DNA from: Fasciolopsis buskii
Taxonomy: Eukaryota > Platyhelminthes > Trematoda > Plagiorchiida > Fasciolidae
NCBI GenBank assembly: GCA_008360955.1
Contig: LUCM01008710.1
Coordinates: 134,955-198,954 of the forward strand
DNA length: 64,000 nt
Reading direction: 5' to 3'
Each line of letters starts with the position of its first letter. The stretch's first letter is position 1. The notes beneath the pieces are model-generated. The model did not search any database, had not been told where the DNA came from, and was given only the letters and a program-made list of their open reading frames with translations. The position numbers and the translations under genes are program-made. Below are positions 60,649-64,000 of this stretch, piece by piece.

Positions 60649-63600
60649 GTACGTTTTTACCTAATTAGCTGACATGAAGTGAGCGTTAGTTTTGTCTCCA
60701 TGCTCGGGTTTCAGTTGAAGCTCGATGGAAATGTCCTGCCCTTTCATTTGTTCTTACTTCTTTCGTTAACGAAACGATAATGTACATCATTTTCAGTGGA
60801 TCTCAATCGACAGAGTGTCGCCAGATAGGGAGGTTGACCGGCAATGAAATGATTCGAACCCGCGATCTTCATTTTGGGACACCGTGATGTTGACTTCTTG
60901 ACGATTCCTGAAAAGCTTGATGAACAGATAGACTGTCGTCTTGGTTAACAATGGCCTTTAGAATGGCAGAAGTGCTAGCAAACTTTTTGTATCATCACAA
61001 AAAGCTGGTTCCGGAACAGTCAAATGATTTTACATTTAATTCGAAATTGTCCATTCCCATTAGGTCCATCGAGAACAATCAAGTCAGGTGGAAACAAGAT
61101 CTCGTGTACTAGTCAAAAGCAAGTCGTTTACATTGATGCGCTATGATCAGTGCTTGCTGATTGAATAGTTTGTTGACGTATTTGCTCATTACCCATGGGA
61201 CGGATTTTCTCAAGTAGTTTACTGCTCATCATAATTTTGTGATAACGCCACAAAATCAATTGATCCTTCATCTGCATATTACATATGCCAGTTCAGAATG
61301 CAGACCATTGATAAAGTTAGTCCACAAATGTTGTTCTTTTTGAAATACCATTACATCGTTGCAAAAAGGCCAACATTGAAAGACTTTTCAGTGCAGTTTA
61401 CGCCGGATTAAAAGCCGGCATGATTTCAACACAGCAACATATAAATGAAATTTCACAAAAAGTGGATGATAGTAATGAAGGACGGACCAATTGTTTTCCT
61501 GTGTTTTCACCCTATACGCTTTGTGATTTTTGGTTGTTTTCGATGTTCACTTAAGAAGAACGAGTTTTACGGACAGGCTACACAGCATTCACGCCATTGA
61601 TTGCGGTTCGCAGCCATATCTCTCGGACTCGCCAACCAACAACAGTCCTCATCTGTTGGGCCCCAATCAGGAAGGCGGGAAGCACTAATCGAAGCCAAAA
61701 TCGAAGCTGACATCTTCATACATATATGCCAGGTCATAGTCTGACCTGACCACCGCGTCGCTTCCGCCACCCTTTCGCAGCACGTGCAAAACGAGCTCGA
61801 AAAGGTAGGCGATGGACATGTATACGCAATACGTGTTCAAGCCACCGAAGGCGATGTAGAGAGATTATCTCAGTCAGTGGGCGACCGTCTCCACCCAAAA
61901 TACGAAGAAGTACCTCGTCATTGCCCACCCAATGTTCGGACCAGACGCGAGCAATGCTTCCGAGACATCAGTAGTCGAAAACAGAAAATGGTCAGGCGAC
62001 CTCAATTAGGATAGGCCAGGTCTCACAACTGTAAAAAACATTGCGAACTGTGGCATTGTCCATTCTTCCCTTGGGGGAAAGTTGGATGTGATGGCGGCGC
62101 CACAAGTCTTTTAGGTTCCTCGAAAGCTGCTCTGGCTTTCGGAGTTCGTGATGTGACCTCCTCCCCAGTAACCTTGCCAGGCGTGACCAGCCTTCCGAGG
62201 TACTTGAAACTATTGTTTACCTCCAACCCATCATTACAAGGGGTGAGTACACATGCAGGCTGCTGACAGTCTTGAGAAAGTACCTTGCATTTTGAAGGTA
62301 CAAGGCACATGCCGCACCCAGAGACGTCAATTGCCAAGCGGTCCAGCGCGCGTTGCATTGCCCGTTTATTGTCACTCAGCAAGGCAATATCATCGGCATG
62401 CTCTAAGCCGAAACTCTGTTCCCTTGAAGCAGTTCAACTCCACCGTCTAAAAGACCAAATAAAGCGTTCTGCATTACCTGCTCAGTGATAAATTTGAACG
62501 GAAATATGGATATAGGGCATCCCTTCAGTACTTCACTGGAGACCACGAAGGGAGGCGAAAACTGACCATGAGCCCTAACGCGGCCTGACAAATGACGGTA
62601 CAACCCTTTAAGGACCAACAAATACTTCTCAGACACTCCATTCCTCAACAAACAGTGCTATAGTGCAGCCCTATCATTAGTCAAAAATTGCGCGAACGTC
62701 CAAAACACGATGATTATTGGACTTTGGAAAGTAAAACGGTGACCTAACACCAGTCAGAGAGTGAGGATTTGATCCATGCATCCACGACCAGCGCAATACC
62801 CAGGCTGTTTCTCACGAGTTTGCCCTCCACTCCTGTTGTGCAAACTACGAAGAATTACGCGCAAAGGCAGCTATGACCTTGTTGGAAATAGGTCAGTAAC
62901 CCTATGGCTTAGCGCACCCATTGTACAGGCCCCTTTTGAAAGAGGAGATATGAATAGACTTCCCCCACGAGGAGGAGACTATCTCGGATTACCAGACCTC
63001 TAAGAACAAAACGTGAAGTCCTATGAACAGTCCCAATTCTACACATTTGAATGAAATTTGGGAATCCGATCGGAATGCGGCACTATATGACGTTCTCAGA
63101 CTCGGATTTCCCTGAGGATCTCCGCCTCATTTGAGGGGTCTGTTGTAACAGGCCACCGGATGCTTGTCGGAATAGCTGCGGGAGACACACGTTGTGCTTG
63201 AAAGTGCTCCGCCCAGCACACAAGGGGTCGCTGCTGGTTATCGATAGGCAAACCGTTAGCTTCGCAGGTCGTTTCACACACATCCAATGCTTCGTTACCG
63301 GTAGCTCGGATGAGGTGAAACAGTTCGTGGGGAGTCGCATACATAGGGATGAACAAAGTCTTCCCAGAAGCACAAGACCGGTTTCGTGGTTATTTTCTTT
63401 CATCGGTCCGATTGCGAAACACACTACTGAGAGGGCAAGCCAGTAATTTCGGGCTTTGTATCGCCTTTCTGAAGGTTGGCCTTGCCTGACCGACGAAAAT
63501 CCTCCGACGACTCATCATGTGATTTCTAAATGGACTTATCATCCACTTCTACTTCTAACCATTCAAGTGAGATTCTGGTCGAAATTATCACGTTTAAGAA

Positions 63601-64000
63601 AAACAAATATGCCAGTGCTTTTCGAAACATTAGGGAATATTACGCACTTGGATCGAGATCAGCGATGCGCAAACTATGGAACGATTGACATAGGTTTTTG
63701 TTGGTGATGCATGGGAGAGTGAGTGTGACGAATAACAGTGCAGACTGACAAAGACATTGGTGGGTTTGGAATGGGTTGCTAGTGACACCATTAACTGAGA
63801 GAAAGAACAGCGTGGAGCAGATTGCGGGACGTAGGGTGCAACAGCGATTACTTGGCGTAAGCTCTGTAGGACACCATCCATCTAGACTGGAAGAGAATGC
63901 CCGCTTAATAGGCTGCTAGTTCAGAAAAGGAGTTCTGGAGTTAAATCAAAATCATGCATTTCTTGACGGTAATCCTTGTAAGCGCGGTCAAATGCCTCAA
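60649..64000 (+). other. SVIL: Supervillin intron after exon 10, continuing past the window
   Basis: It begins GTACGT at 60649. No further supervillin exon was recognised before the window end. It contains an antisense tRNA-like patch (about 60845-60910, B box gcgggttcgaatc) and an antisense LINE (61567-63424). The last 550 bp are unrecognised. Confidence 0.6.
61567..63424 (-). pseudogene. RTE-like LINE, RT to C-terminus, antisense and decayed
   Basis: On the minus strand, in order: 63356-63096 LFHLIRATGNEALDVCE and CWAEHFQAQ (linker before RT); about 62825-62770 REKQPGYCAGRGCMDQI (GFRPGRGCIDQI); 62651-62403 VSEKYLLVLKGLYRH, then VVSSEVLKGCPISIFPF and NALFGLLDGGVELL; 62382-62023 MLSDNKRAMQRALDRLA, then KCKVLSQDC and NSFKYLGRLVTPG; 61928-61734 EIISLHRLRWLEHVLR, then WRKRRGGQ; 61770-61567 ASRLPDWGP and DMAANRNQWRECC. 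The order is complete but spread over frames. The YADD box is not in an open frame. Endonuclease not seen. Confidence 0.85.

Noticed and set aside
1..64000. CRISPR array, operon or prokaryotic features
   Set aside because: Spliced exons, SINEs and LINEs indicate a eukaryotic nuclear genome; no regularly spaced short repeats with unique spacers were seen.

Overview
The window looks like a piece of a digenean fluke (trematode flatworm) nuclear genome. The signs are intermediate base composition, short exons in multi-kilobase introns, introns full of decayed non-LTR retrotransposons, and tRNA-headed SINEs that carry a hammerhead ribozyme, as the Sm-alpha family of Schistosoma does. Base composition seems less AT-rich than Schistosoma, so an opisthorchiid, fasciolid or paragonimid fluke is my guess; the sequence alone does not settle it.

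One protein-coding gene is recognisable. It lies on the + strand from 2179 to 60648 and runs off both ends of the window. It is a supervillin (SVIL) orthologue. Ten exons were found: 2179-4618, 18983-19161, 26188-26286, 30007-30186, 34595-34717, 37185-37258, 44755-44897, 49846-50045, 57776-57955 and 60259-60648. They total 4008 nt. Every junction has AG/GT borders and the reading phase is kept across all nine introns, which is strong evidence for one transcript. The long first exon encodes a disordered, glutamine-rich region. The later exons encode the central supervillin region and end in the first gelsolin-like repeat. The remaining gelsolin repeats and the villin headpiece must lie beyond 64000, and the true N-terminus before 2179.

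The rest is intron, layered with mobile-element debris. At 1-522 are two SINE copies 389 bp apart, each with a nearly complete hammerhead ribozyme. The 4619-18982 intron holds a tRNA-headed SINE (6216-6398), two antisense LINE fragments (7928-8390, and a CR1/Jockey-like element at 8969-11255) and an antisense tRNA-Lys-like gene with a CCU anticodon (11408-11479). The introns between 30187 and 49845 hold sense-strand RTE-like LINE pieces, including an approximately 830-bp endonuclease segment present twice almost without change (33011-33843 and 41176-42002). A 61-bp-arm palindrome flanked by TA repeats sits at 51811-51944, with a single-arm copy at 25148-25208. The last 3 kb (61567-63424) holds an antisense RTE-like LINE.

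All these elements sit inside introns of the supervillin gene, so each would be transcribed with the pre-mRNA, in sense or antisense, if the gene is expressed.
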